Shown piece after piece: positions 37,086 through 46,073 of a stretch of DNA of 64,000 bases (position 1 is the first letter of the stretch; every line of letters starts with the position of its first letter). Below the pieces are notes generated by a model that was not told where the DNA came from, ran no database searches, and saw only the letters and a program-made list of their open reading frames with translations. A program made the position numbers and the translations under genes. Origin of the DNA: Quinella sp. 2Q5. Its GTDB lineage: Bacteria > Bacillota > Negativicutes > Selenomonadales > Selenomonadaceae. Location of the stretch: positions 1 to 64,000 of the forward strand of contig JADEZQ010000009.1 of NCBI GenBank assembly GCA_015206785.1. The letters are read 5' to 3'.

Positions 37086-38246
37086 CTAAACGAACCTGCA
37101 GACGTGATCGATGGCGATGTCCGAGAAGCCGTAAGCCTCCGCCTTGGTGAGCCGACCGTTGCACACGTCGGAAATTTTTTCCAGCAAGACAGAGCCCGCG
37201 TCGGCAATCGTCAATCGTCCGTCGATTATGGGGCTCAAGTCGACGTCGATGTTGTCTTCCATCCACGAAAAAGTTTTTGCGTTGGCGGTGACCTTGAGCA
37301 CGGGGACGATGGCGTTGCCGGTGGGAGTGCCGCGACCGGTGGTGAAGATTATGGCGTTGCAACCGGCGGCGACCATGCTCGTGACGGACGAGATGTCATA
37401 GCCCGCCGTGTCCATGACGATTGCGCCGCGTTTGGTCGGACGTTCAGCTTGGTTGAGAACTTCGACGATGGGACGCGTGCCGCCCTTGCGAATGCAGCCG
37501 AGACTTTTTTCGTCGATGGTGGACAAGCCGCCGTCCTTGTTGCCGGGCGTCGGCTGACCTGCACGACAATCCTGACCCGCCGCTTTGAGATGAGCCTCGT
37601 AGTCCGTGCAGATTTGAATGATTCGGTTGTGAAGTTCGGGAGTCGCCGCACGTTTGGCAAGGACGTGTTCGCCGCCGATCCATTCGATGGATTCGCTCAT
37701 CAATGTCGACGCGCCCAAATCAATCAGCCTGTCGCTCAATTCGCCGACCGCGGGGTTGGAGGCGATGCCGCTCGTTGCGTCCGAGCCGCCGCATTCGATG
37801 CCGAGCAGCAGCTCCGAGATGTCGCACTCAACGCGCCGCTGAAGATTTGCTTGAGCCGACATATCTCGCGCGGCACGAACCGCCTGTTCGATGGTCTTGA
37901 GCGTGCCGCCGACTTCTTGAATGCCGAACGAGACGACGGGCTTGGAAGTCATGCACTGAATCTTTTCGCGGAGCTTAGCGTGAGGAACTGTTTCACAGCC
38001 GAGCCCGATGATGACCACGCCGAAGACGTTCGGGTTGCAGGCGAAGCCCGTCAAAATTTTTTGCGAGATGTCCGTGTTCGCCGCGACGTCCGAGCAGCCG
38101 CTGTTGAAGACGATATTCACCGCGCCGCGAACTTGACTTGCAACGATGCGACAGGTCTCTGAGCCGCAAGCACAAGTCGGCAGAATCAGCACGTGGTTGC
38201 GAATGCCCGCACGACCGTCAGCTCGTTTGTATCCCCAAAAGTTCAT
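37086..38246 (-). CDS. UxaA-family hydro-lyase, large (catalytic) subunit
   Basis: MNFWGYKRADGRAGIRNHVLILPTCACGSETCRIVA...VVIIGLGCETVP...LLGIECGGSDATSGIASNPAVGELSDRLI...FTTGRGTPTGNAIVPVLKVTAN. Confidence 0.92.
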   Translation of the reverse strand: MNFWGYKRADGRAGIRNHVLILPTCACGSETCRIVASQVRGAVNIVFNSGCSDVAANTDISQKILTGFACNPNVFGVVIIGLGCETVPHAKLREKIQCMTSKPVVSFGIQEVGGTLKTIEQAVRAARDMSAQANLQRRVECDISELLLGIECGGSDATSGIASNPAVGELSDRLIDLGASTLMSESIEWIGGEHVLAKRAATPELHNRIIQICTDYEAHLKAAGQDCRAGQPTPGNKDGGLSTIDEKSLGCIRKGGTRPIVEVLNQAERPTKRGAIVMDTAGYDISSVTSMVAAGCNAIIFTTGRGTPTGNAIVPVLKVTANAKTFSWMEDNIDVDLSPIIDGRLTIADAGSVLLEKISDVCNGRLTKAEAYGFSDIAIDHVCRFV

Positions 38247-38255
38247 GAGCTCACC

Positions 38256-38540
38256 TCAAATCATTTCGCCGGAATAATCGCGCGGCACGCTGAAAATATT
38301 TTCGTGCGACACCCACGCGCCGCAGTCGATGTCCGCCGCCGCCTGTCCGATGATCTCGCCGTACTTGATGACGTGAGAGCCGCGAGGAATTTTTTTCAAC
38401 GCGACCTTGTGCCAGGCGGGAATGTCTTCGTTGCAGACGAGAGAGCCGCCGCCGAGGACGTTGACCGTGTCGCCCGCCGGAGCCGGGGCCGTGCAGGTTG
38501 CAACGTTGTCTTTGGCGTCGAGCAGGATTGCGTTGGTCAC
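38256..38540 (-). CDS. UxaA-family small subunit (SAF domain)
   Basis: GTG start at 38540 overlapping the ACP stop (GTGA); VTNAILLDAKDNVATCTAPAPAGDTVNV...DIPAWHKVALKKIPRGSHVIKYGEIIGQAAADIDCGAWVSHEN: SAF/altronate dehydratase N-domain. Confidence 0.88.
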   Translation of the reverse strand: MTNAILLDAKDNVATCTAPAPAGDTVNVLGGGSLVCNEDIPAWHKVALKKIPRGSHVIKYGEIIGQAAADIDCGAWVSHENIFSVPRDYSGEMI

Positions 38541-38764
38541 GATGCGTCGCCCCCCGTCAGCCTGAACAAATCGCCCACCGTCGAAGCCGATTTGATGTCG
38601 TCGGGCGAAATTTTTTTTGTCAGCGTCGTCTTGCACCACGAGAAGAACGCCACCATGCTGAGCGAATCCCAATCCGCCACGTCCGAAAGTTTTGTCGACA
38701 GATTGAGCGCGGCGTCGGTGTCCATCAATTCCGTGAGCTTCGCTACGAATTCATCAGCCGTCAT
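38537..38764 (-). CDS. Acyl carrier protein
   Basis: 75 aa; KLSDVADWDSLSMVAFFSWC with DSL phosphopantetheine site; ACP-like size and charge. Confidence 0.85.
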   Translation of the reverse strand: MTADEFVAKLTELMDTDAALNLSTKLSDVADWDSLSMVAFFSWCKTTLTKKISPDDIKSASTVGDLFRLTGGDAS

Positions 38765-38776
38765 GAAAATTTCCTC

Positions 38777-39412
38777 CTATATCTCCGCGGACGGGTTGCC
38801 GAAGACCGTGACGCCCGCCCGAACTTTTTTCAGCACCACCGAGCCCGCACCGACCGTCGCGCCGTCAGCTACACGAGCCCGCGGCAAGATGATTGCGCCG
38901 CTGCCGACGAGAACCTCCGCGCCGATTTGGCAGGAGCCCGATATCGCGGCGTGCGGCATAATGCAACTGAAGTCGCCGAGCTGCGAGTCGTGACCGATTG
39001 TTGAGGCGACGTTGACCGCGACGAAATTGCCGAGGCGTGCGCCGTCACCGACAACGACCTGCGGGCAGACGATAACTCCGCGACCGAGCTCAACCGTCGG
39101 CATGATGTTCGCGCTGAGGCTGATGACGTTGACGAAGTTTCCGCCGCGAGCAGAAATTTTTTCCGCCAGATGCCGACGAGCCTTCGGCGTGCCAACCGCA
39201 ACAGTGAACACGTCTTGAGCGCAGATGTCGTAGCTGTCGATGTCGCCGAGAACTTTGGCGGGCAAGCGTGCGTATTCGGCGGCGGAAAGTTTAACGTCGC
39301 CGTCGATGAAACCTTTGATGCGCCATTCAGAGCCGAAGCCGTGAGATTGGTGCGCGTGCCAGAAAACTTCGCGAGCAAAGCCTCCGCAACCGACGATGAT
39401 CAGATTCTTCAT
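38777..39412 (-). CDS. NeuD/PglD-family sugar O-/N-acyltransferase (left-handed beta-helix)
   Basis: MKNLIIVGCGGFAREVFWHAHQ...GFIDGD...VAVGTPKARRHLAEKI...ISLSANIMPTVELGRGVIVCPQVVVGDGARLGNFVAVNVASTIGHDSQLGDFSCIMPHAAISG. Confidence 0.92.
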   Translation of the reverse strand: MKNLIIVGCGGFAREVFWHAHQSHGFGSEWRIKGFIDGDVKLSAAEYARLPAKVLGDIDSYDICAQDVFTVAVGTPKARRHLAEKISARGGNFVNVISLSANIMPTVELGRGVIVCPQVVVGDGARLGNFVAVNVASTIGHDSQLGDFSCIMPHAAISGSCQIGAEVLVGSGAIILPRARVADGATVGAGSVVLKKVRAGVTVFGNPSAEI

Positions 39413-39518
39413 GGAGCCGCCCCCTTCGCCGAAAGTTTATCACAAAAAATTTTCTTCGCAATATCCGCCGCGGTCTGTTATAATCGGCGCGTGACTTTGA
39501 CCAAGAGGAGTGCTGACG

Positions 39519-40319
39519 ATGATAAAATTATTCGTGACGGACATTGACGGAACGCTTTTGCCGACGGGCGCGGCAGTCTCACCTGCGAACGTGCAGGCGG
39601 TGCAAGAGATGGTTGCCGCGGGCGTGAAGGTTGCAATCGCCACGGGGCGGATGTATTCGGCGGCGTTGGCGGTGGCGGCTCAGCTGAAAGTTCCCGTGCC
39701 GATAATCGCTTACAACGGCGCGCTTATCAAATCGTCGGCGGGCGAAGTTCTGCACACTCACTTCATGGACGAGGCGGACGTTCTTCGGCTGATAAATTTT
39801 TTTGCTGAACGCGATCATCACATTCAGAGCTACGTCGACGACATTCTTTACGTGCCCGAACGCAACGAGGGCGTCGAATATTACGAGGAAGTCATTCACG
39901 TCAAGGCGGTCACCGTCGGCTGGGATGGTCTTCGTCAACGCACGCGCGGCGTCACAAAACTTTTGACCGTTTCGTTTGACCGCGACGCGCTCATCGCTGA
40001 CATGGAAGCCGTTCGCAAAAATTTCGGCGACCGCGTGGAAGTCACCCACTCCAACGTTCGCTTCGGAGAGTTCATGGCAAAGGGCGTCACTAAGGCGGGC
40101 GCGATTGAAATTCTCGCGAAGAAGTTCGGCGTGGACATCGCGGACGTTCTCGCCATCGGCGACAGCGAAAACGATCTGCCAATGTTGAAGGCGGCCGGCG
40201 TCGGCGTGGCAATGGGCAACGCTCAACCCAACGTCAAGGCGGCCTGCCGATTCATCACCGACACCTGCGAACGCGACGGCTTTGCCAAGGCAGTGCACGA
40301 TTACGTTTTGAAGGACTGA
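39519..40319 (+). CDS. Cof-type HAD-superfamily phosphatase
   Basis: MIKLFVTDIDGTLLPTG...VKVAIATGRM...VTKAGAIEILAKKFGVDIADVLAIGDSENDLPMLKAAGVGVAMGNA. Confidence 0.93.
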   Translation: MIKLFVTDIDGTLLPTGAAVSPANVQAVQEMVAAGVKVAIATGRMYSAALAVAAQLKVPVPIIAYNGALIKSSAGEVLHTHFMDEADVLRLINFFAERDHHIQSYVDDILYVPERNEGVEYYEEVIHVKAVTVGWDGLRQRTRGVTKLLTVSFDRDALIADMEAVRKNFGDRVEVTHSNVRFGEFMAKGVTKAGAIEILAKKFGVDIADVLAIGDSENDLPMLKAAGVGVAMGNAQPNVKAACRFITDTCERDGFAKAVHDYVLKD

Positions 40320-40325
40320 TTCGCA

Positions 40326-41234
40326 ATGGAAGACAACATCATCACCGACGGCGCGGGTGAATCTTCGCGCCTAATCATCGTCACGGGCATGAGCGGTAGC
40401 GGCAAAACTCAGGCGTGCCGATATCTCGAAGACCTTGGATATTTTTGCGTGGATAACTTGCCGCCCGTGTTCATCCCGAAATTTGTGGAGCTTTGCACGC
40501 ACGCGACGGGTCACTTCAACCGCATGGTGTTCGTCGTCGATACGCGCAGCCGAGAATTTTTTGACGACCTGGTTCAAGTGCTCGACGACATGGACAAGGC
40601 GAATCAGGATTACGAAATGCTGTTCATGGACGCCGCAGACGATGTGATTATCCGCCGCTACAAGGAGACGCGCCGCCGCCATCCAATGGCACCTTCGACC
40701 AGAATTTCCGACGGCGTCTTCAAGGAACGCAAGCGTTTGGAAGGTGTTCGTTCGAAGGCGACATACATTATCGACACGTCGAACTTGTTGCGGGCGGAGC
40801 TGCGCGAAAAAATTCAGCGGCTCTTCGGCAACAGCGACGGCGACAGCATGAATATTTCGGTGCTGAGCTTCGGCTTCAAGTTCGGAATGCCTCTTGATGC
40901 CGACATGGTGCTTGATGTGCGCTTCCTGCCCAATCCGTTCTATATCAGCGAACTGCGCCACAAGAGCGGCTCGGTGCCGGAAGTCGCAGCCTACATCGAA
41001 GAGAAACCCGTCACGCAGGACTACCTAAAGCGGCTCGATTCATTCGTTGATTTCCTCGTGCCGCAATACGTTCGCGAAGGCAAAAGTCAGCTCGTCATTG
41101 CCATCGGTTGCACGGGCGGAATGCACCGCAGCGTTTTCGTCGCCAAACACATCTACGAACTTTTGGCGCGCAAAGGCTACAGCGTCAACCTTGAGCACCG
41201 AGACCTTATGAAGAACGACGTTTGGGAAGTCTGA
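40326..41234 (+). CDS. rapZ: RNase adapter protein / P-loop nucleotide-binding protein RapZ (YvcJ)
   Basis: LIIVTGMSGSGKTQACRYLEDLGYFCVDNLPP...FGFKFGMPLDADMVLDVRFLPNP...IAIGCTGGMHRSVFVA. Confidence 0.96.
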   Translation: MEDNIITDGAGESSRLIIVTGMSGSGKTQACRYLEDLGYFCVDNLPPVFIPKFVELCTHATGHFNRMVFVVDTRSREFFDDLVQVLDDMDKANQDYEMLFMDAADDVIIRRYKETRRRHPMAPSTRISDGVFKERKRLEGVRSKATYIIDTSNLLRAELREKIQRLFGNSDGDSMNISVLSFGFKFGMPLDADMVLDVRFLPNPFYISELRHKSGSVPEVAAYIEEKPVTQDYLKRLDSFVDFLVPQYVREGKSQLVIAIGCTGGMHRSVFVAKHIYELLARKGYSVNLEHRDLMKNDVWEV

Positions 41235-41244
41235 GGAGCGATTC

Positions 41245-42534
41245 ATGTTCCACCTGTTGAAATGGTTTTATCCGGGCATGCGGATGAAACGCTGGCTGTT
41301 GCTCTTCGCGGTCGGGGTGATGATGTTCAGCTTCGGCGGCGCACTGGTCATCAACTACGAGTATCTTGGTCGCGCTGAAGAAGAAATCTTCATGCTGGTC
41401 TACCGCACGTTCGGCAGCTACAATTACGCGGTCACGGCTTTCGTCGGCATTGCCATTGTCGTCGTCGGCGCGTGTATGATGCTCTGGGCAACGCGATCAA
41501 TCATCCGTTCGATTATCGCCGCGCTGATCCCTGACCGATCCGAAAAGCTCGTTGATTTGATTTATCGCGAACGCAAGCTCGGACGCGGTCCCGCAGTCAC
41601 GGTTATCGGCGGCGGGCACGGCTTGAGCGTTCTTCTGCGCGGGATAAAATCTTCCACGAACAATGTCTCGGCGGTGGTCACGGTTGCCGACGACGGCGGC
41701 AGTTCGGGGCGTCTGCGCGAGGAGCTGGGTATTATTCCGCCCGGAGACTTGCGCAATTGCCTGGTCGCCCTGGCGGACACCGAACCGTTGATGGAAAAAC
41801 TTTTCCAATATCGCTTCGAAGGTGACACCGCGCTTGCAGGTCACAGCTTCGGCAATCTGTTCATCGCGGCAATGAACGAGGTCACCGGCGACATGGAAAC
41901 CGCGCTGAAGGAATCTTCGAAGGTTTTGGCGGTCAAAGGTCGCGTCATTCCCGCCAGCAAGCAGAGCGTGCGCCTTGATGCTCTGATGAACGACGGCACC
42001 GTCGTCGAGGGCGAATCGCAAATCCCCGAAGCTCACAAAAAAATTCGCCGCGTGCAGCTCTACCCAAAACGAGTGCAAGCCGTCCCCGCCGCATTGGACG
42101 CCATCGAATCCGCCGACGCAATTATCCTCGGCCCCGGCAGTTTGTACACCAGCATTATGCCCAACCTTCTGGTTGAGGACGTCGCCCGCACTTTGCGCAA
42201 ATCCAAGGCGATAAAGATTTACATCTGCAACGTTTTGACACAGCCGGGCGAGACCGACAACTATTCCGCCTCCCAACACGCCAAGGCAATTCTGGACCAC
42301 ACAGGCCACGGCGCGATTGATTACGTGCTGGTCAATTCCACGCCGATACCCGAAGAGCTTTGGCGAGGCAGCGGCTCGACGCCCGTCGAAATTGACGAGG
42401 ACAAAGTCAACGCGCTGGGCATGGGGCTGATTAAAGCCGACCTGGTCAGCAACACCGAATTCGGACGCCACGACCCCGACAAACTCTGCGCCGCCGTCAT
42501 GAAAATTATCTACAGCTTCGGAGGGAAACGTTGA
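41245..42534 (+). CDS. yvcK: YvcK/MgfK-family (CofD-like) gluconeogenesis factor
   Basis: VTVIGGGHGLSVLLRGIKSSTNNVSAVVTVADDGGSSGRLREELGIIPPGDLRNCLVAL...LGPGSLYTSIMPNLLV; in the rapZ-yvcK-whiA cluster. Confidence 0.95.
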   Translation: MFHLLKWFYPGMRMKRWLLLFAVGVMMFSFGGALVINYEYLGRAEEEIFMLVYRTFGSYNYAVTAFVGIAIVVVGACMMLWATRSIIRSIIAALIPDRSEKLVDLIYRERKLGRGPAVTVIGGGHGLSVLLRGIKSSTNNVSAVVTVADDGGSSGRLREELGIIPPGDLRNCLVALADTEPLMEKLFQYRFEGDTALAGHSFGNLFIAAMNEVTGDMETALKESSKVLAVKGRVIPASKQSVRLDALMNDGTVVEGESQIPEAHKKIRRVQLYPKRVQAVPAALDAIESADAIILGPGSLYTSIMPNLLVEDVARTLRKSKAIKIYICNVLTQPGETDNYSASQHAKAILDHTGHGAIDYVLVNSTPIPEELWRGSGSTPVEIDEDKVNALGMGLIKADLVSNTEFGRHDPDKLCAAVMKIIYSFGGKR

Positions 42535-43442
42535 TGCCGTCTTATGCGCAGGAAGTCAAAAACGAACTGGCTCACCGCCCCGAAGACGATGTCGGTTGCC
42601 AACGCGCCGAGTTCGTCGCTATGCTCCACGCCGCACGCAAAGTTGACGGGCGAATCGATTTCACCACGACCAACGCCGCCGTCGCCAGACGGCTCATCAC
42701 GCTGGGAAAAATTTTTCTGCCCAACGTCAAGCCCGAAGTCGCCGCCGTCCGCCGAAAGAAACTGCTAAAGAATCTCGTCTATGCCGTGCGATTCGTGGCG
42801 GCGGGCGAGGTGCAAAACTTCTTCGACGCACTCGACACGACAGAACTGCTCAAACGCACGCGCTTCAAGGTCGCCTACCTGCGCGGAGCATTTTTGTCGG
42901 GCGGCACGGTCAATCGCCCCGAAGCGTCGTATTTCCTGCAAATCGTGTCGTTGACGCAGTATTGGGCGCAATTCGTTCGGCGGCTGATGGAAAAGCTGGA
43001 CTTCCCCGCCAAAGTCTACGAACGCAAGAAAAAATTCGTCGTGTGGCTGCGTGATGCCGACTCTGTTTGCGATTTCCTCGGTATGCTCGGTGCTTCGGCC
43101 GCCGTCGAAAGATTTGAGATCGCCCGCAACGTCAAGGAAGTTCGCATGCAGGTCAATCGTATCGTCAACTTGGAAACCGCCGCGCTGAATAAATCCGTCG
43201 ACGCCTGTCAGGGTCAGCTTGCCGACATAAAACTTCTGCGCGAACACGGCGTTGCCGTCAGCCCGAAACTTCAGCAAGCAATGGCTCTGCGGCTGGACAA
43301 CCCGACTGCCACCACGCGCGAGCTTGCGAAAAAAATCGGCATGAGCCAACCCGGCTTGCTCTACCGCTTCCACATGCTAAACCGCTTGGCGAACAACGTG
43401 CGGCGTCAAATGCTTCACGAAAAAAATAATTGGAGGTCTTGA
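42531..43442 (+). CDS. whiA: DNA-binding protein WhiA
   Basis: MPSYAQEVKNELAHRPED...YLRGAFLSGGTVNRPEASYFLQIVS; C-terminal HTH; conserved order. Confidence 0.95.
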   Translation: MMPSYAQEVKNELAHRPEDDVGCQRAEFVAMLHAARKVDGRIDFTTTNAAVARRLITLGKIFLPNVKPEVAAVRRKKLLKNLVYAVRFVAAGEVQNFFDALDTTELLKRTRFKVAYLRGAFLSGGTVNRPEASYFLQIVSLTQYWAQFVRRLMEKLDFPAKVYERKKKFVVWLRDADSVCDFLGMLGASAAVERFEIARNVKEVRMQVNRIVNLETAALNKSVDACQGQLADIKLLREHGVAVSPKLQQAMALRLDNPTATTRELAKKIGMSQPGLLYRFHMLNRLANNVRRQMLHEKNNWRS

Positions 43443-43455
43443 AAATATGCAAGGC

Positions 43456-43947
43456 ATGAGTGCCGCCTTCACGACAGATTTTTTGATATCGTTCGCGCTG
43501 GTCGCGATAATCTTGGTAATGCTTGGCATGATCATCAATTTGTATTCGGAGCTGTCCACGATAAAGACGCGCTATAAACGCATGATGGGCGGCGCGGAAG
43601 GCTCAAGCATTGAACAGATGTTGGCGGCGCACAGTGCCGAGGTCACAACTGCCGTCAACGAATACAAGGTGTTGCGTAACCGCGTGGAAGATTTGGACGA
43701 ACTGGTCAGGAGTTCTCTGGCGCGCGTGGCAGTCATTCACTTCGACGCCTTCGAGAAGACCGGTCAGGGCTTGAGCTGGTGCGTCGCGCTGCTCGACCGC
43801 AACGACAACGGCGTCGTGTTCTCGTCCATCTGCGGCGAAGAGACCGAGCGCAGTTACGTCAAGCCCATCGAAGGCGGGCTCGTCTCGTCGAAATACAAAC
43901 TCACCCGCGAAGAGTCACAGGCACTTGCTCAGGCAATGCGGGGCTAG
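43456..43947 (+). CDS. DUF4446-family membrane protein
   Basis: N-terminal TM; VEDLDELVRSSLARVAVIHFDAFEKTGQGLSWCVALLDRNDNGVVFSSICGEETERSYVKPIEGG; pattern of DUF4446. Confidence 0.8.
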   Translation: MSAAFTTDFLISFALVAIILVMLGMIINLYSELSTIKTRYKRMMGGAEGSSIEQMLAAHSAEVTTAVNEYKVLRNRVEDLDELVRSSLARVAVIHFDAFEKTGQGLSWCVALLDRNDNGVVFSSICGEETERSYVKPIEGGLVSSKYKLTREESQALAQAMRG

Positions 43948-43956
43948 GAGGTTTTT

Positions 43957-45129
43957 ATGGCAGAAAAAAATTCACCGCCGACGGAGAAAGTCGAGACCTA
44001 CACAATCACCGTCACGGGCGGCGACAAACGACGCATGATTAATCTGTCGTCGGGGATGTTCAGATTCGCCGTGGCAAGCGTGATAATCTTCGCCGTGCTC
44101 TTGGTTGGGACGGCGGCATTCTCGTTTTACAGCGCACTGCGCATGCAACGCGACTCCGCGACGATTCAGGAAGTTCAACAGGCGGCGGAGCTTAGGCAGG
44201 AGCAACTGTTGACGCTGTCGAAGAAGGCGGACGCGCTCAACGAAACGATTCAGAATCTGGCGCAACAGGAGAAGGAACTTCGCATTCAAGCCGGACTCAA
44301 TCCGCCGAAGGAAGATGCACCTGCCGACGCTCAACCTGCTGATGCTAAACCTGCCGACGCTCAACCTGCCGACGCCAAACCTGCCGACGCTAAACCTGCT
44401 GATGCTAAACCTGCTGACGACAAGCCGCGCGAAGGTCAGGGCGGTCCCGTCGGTGAATTGGACATCGCTGAAGTTTCCGAGGCGTTGGACATGTTGGAGG
44501 CGAAGGTCAGCACGCGGCGCGACAGCCTGAACGATTTCCAAACCGAGCTCAAACATCGGCGCGAACAGATGGCACGCGGCGCGGCAGTCGCCGGCAGCTA
44601 CACGCCAGGTTCAAGCGGCTGGTCATCGCCCGCAAGCAGCGGCTACGACTTCAGCAACGGTCTGCCGATCATTCCCGCGGCGGGTTCAATCCCTGCGCCA
44701 GGCTCGTTCCCGTTCGATCCGAGTTTGATTGGCGGCAGCGGCGCGGCTGATTCGCACATCCCGTCCATCTGGCCAACGACGGGCGAGGTCACGTCGCCTT
44801 ACGGACTGCGCTGGGGCGGCACGGACTTCCACCCGGGCATCGACATCGCCAACGACATGGGCACGCCCATCGTCGCAACCGCGGACGGCGTCGTCGATTA
44901 TGCCGGCTGGAACAGCGGCGGCTATGGCAACATGGTCGACATAGACCACGGCAACGGAATTATGACGCGCTACGGTCACGCCTCTCAAGTCGTCGTCAGC
45001 GCAGGTCAGCACGTCAAACGCGGTCAGCTCATCGCTTACATGGGCTCGACAGGCTTCAGCACAGGGCCGCACGTCCATTACGAAGTTCACGTCAACGGCA
45101 ATCGCGTCAATCCCATCAGTTATCTTTAA
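43957..45129 (+). CDS. M23-family peptidase (murein endopeptidase-like) with TM, coiled coil and Ala/Pro/Asp repeat linker
   Basis: WPTTGEVTSPYGLRWGGTDFHPGIDIANDMGTPIVATADGVVDYAGWNSGGYGNMVDIDHGNGIMTRYGHASQ...GSTGFSTGPHVHYEV. Confidence 0.93.
   Translation: MAEKNSPPTEKVETYTITVTGGDKRRMINLSSGMFRFAVASVIIFAVLLVGTAAFSFYSALRMQRDSATIQEVQQAAELRQEQLLTLSKKADALNETIQNLAQQEKELRIQAGLNPPKEDAPADAQPADAKPADAQPADAKPADAKPADAKPADDKPREGQGGPVGELDIAEVSEALDMLEAKVSTRRDSLNDFQTELKHRREQMARGAAVAGSYTPGSSGWSSPASSGYDFSNGLPIIPAAGSIPAPGSFPFDPSLIGGSGAADSHIPSIWPTTGEVTSPYGLRWGGTDFHPGIDIANDMGTPIVATADGVVDYAGWNSGGYGNMVDIDHGNGIMTRYGHASQVVVSAGQHVKRGQLIAYMGSTGFSTGPHVHYEVHVNGNRVNPISYL
44324..44425 (+). repeat. 15-bp coding tandem repeat (PADAQ/PADAK)n
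   Basis: cctgccgacgctcaa / cctgctgatgctaaa / ... about seven units encoding PADAQPADAKPADAQPADAKPADAKPADAKPADDK. Confidence 0.9.
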
Positions 45130-45141
45130 GGAGGCAGCACA

Positions 45142-46021
45142 TCGAAAAAGTTCGTCACACTCATCAAATAAATTCACGAAGAACGCTATTCCAAAGTCCT
45201 CGAAAACGTCATGGTCAGGAAGATCCCCGTCGTCTTCGCGGCTCTCACGCCACTTGCCGACGCCATAGAGACCGCCAACGATTTTTGCAAGCAGGGATTG
45301 AATATCGCCTTCCTCGCCGTCATGGATAGCACCCCCAGTCAACCTTGATTACGACGTGATTCGCATGAGCAAGGTCTCGCAGCTCTATCCGCAACCTGAA
45401 TTCGTCTTCGTGTTGGACAATAATGCTACCATGCGGTTCGCGATAAAGAAGTTCCCAAAGTCTAAAGTCATCTTCATTCGCAGCGACGCCGACTACTACG
45501 AAAGCTTTATGACGCACCTGCCCGAACTGCAAGACTTCTACGAGTCGCTCATCGACGAACGGTCCCGCGAAACTTTCTGCGGCTATTGGCTCGGTCGCAT
45601 CTCAAATCAGTTCGCCCATTTCGTCCACACCTACGAATCGCATCACCTGATGGGCGGCTTCATTCCCCCGCGCGGCGGCACCGTCATTGAGGCGGGTGCT
45701 TACGACGGAGGAACCGCGACGATTTTCACCGAGCTGGGCTACAAGGTCTACACCTTCGAGATGGACAAAATTAATTTCGCCGCCACTGAACCCGTTGCCG
45801 CGGAAAAAAATTTCGTCCTGGAAAATTTCGGGCTCGGTGCTTACAAACATACCGAACACTACAACCCGACAGGAAAGAACTGGACGAAACTCGGCGGCGG
45901 AGAAGATACGCCCGAAGACGTTCCAAGAGATTTTTCCGACAAGATGATAAAATTTTTGACGTCGTTGGGTTTGGAGCCCGACGACAGGAAGCACGTTGAA
46001 TGCGTTCTGTTCGCCCGATAA
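45142..46021 (+). pseudogene. Decayed FkbM-type methyltransferase-like gene
   Basis: KFVTLIK*IHEERYSKVLENVMVRKIPVVFAALTPLADAIETANDFCKQGLNIAFLAVMDSTPSQP* (stops at 45169 and 45346) then in another frame LDYDVIRMSKVSQLYPQPEFVFVLDNN...GTVIEAGAYDGGTATIFTELGYKVYTFEMDKINFAATEPVAAEKNFVLENFGLG; shift near a C5 run at ~45332; no start codon after the RBS. Confidence 0.75.
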
Positions 46022-46034
46022 CCTGACATAAACA

Positions 46035-46072
46035 CGGCAGCCCGCCTCAGCGATGAGACGGGCTGTTTTAGT
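46035..46072. terminator. Rho-independent terminator
   Basis: cggcagcccgcctcagcgatgagacgggctgttttagttt. Confidence 0.75.
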
Positions 46073-46073
46073 T

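Noticed and set aside
39510-42534. Possible novelty in the HAD-rapZ-yvcK-whiA cluster
   Set aside because: rapZ-yvcK-whiA is a standard conserved Firmicutes gene order; nothing unusual seen.
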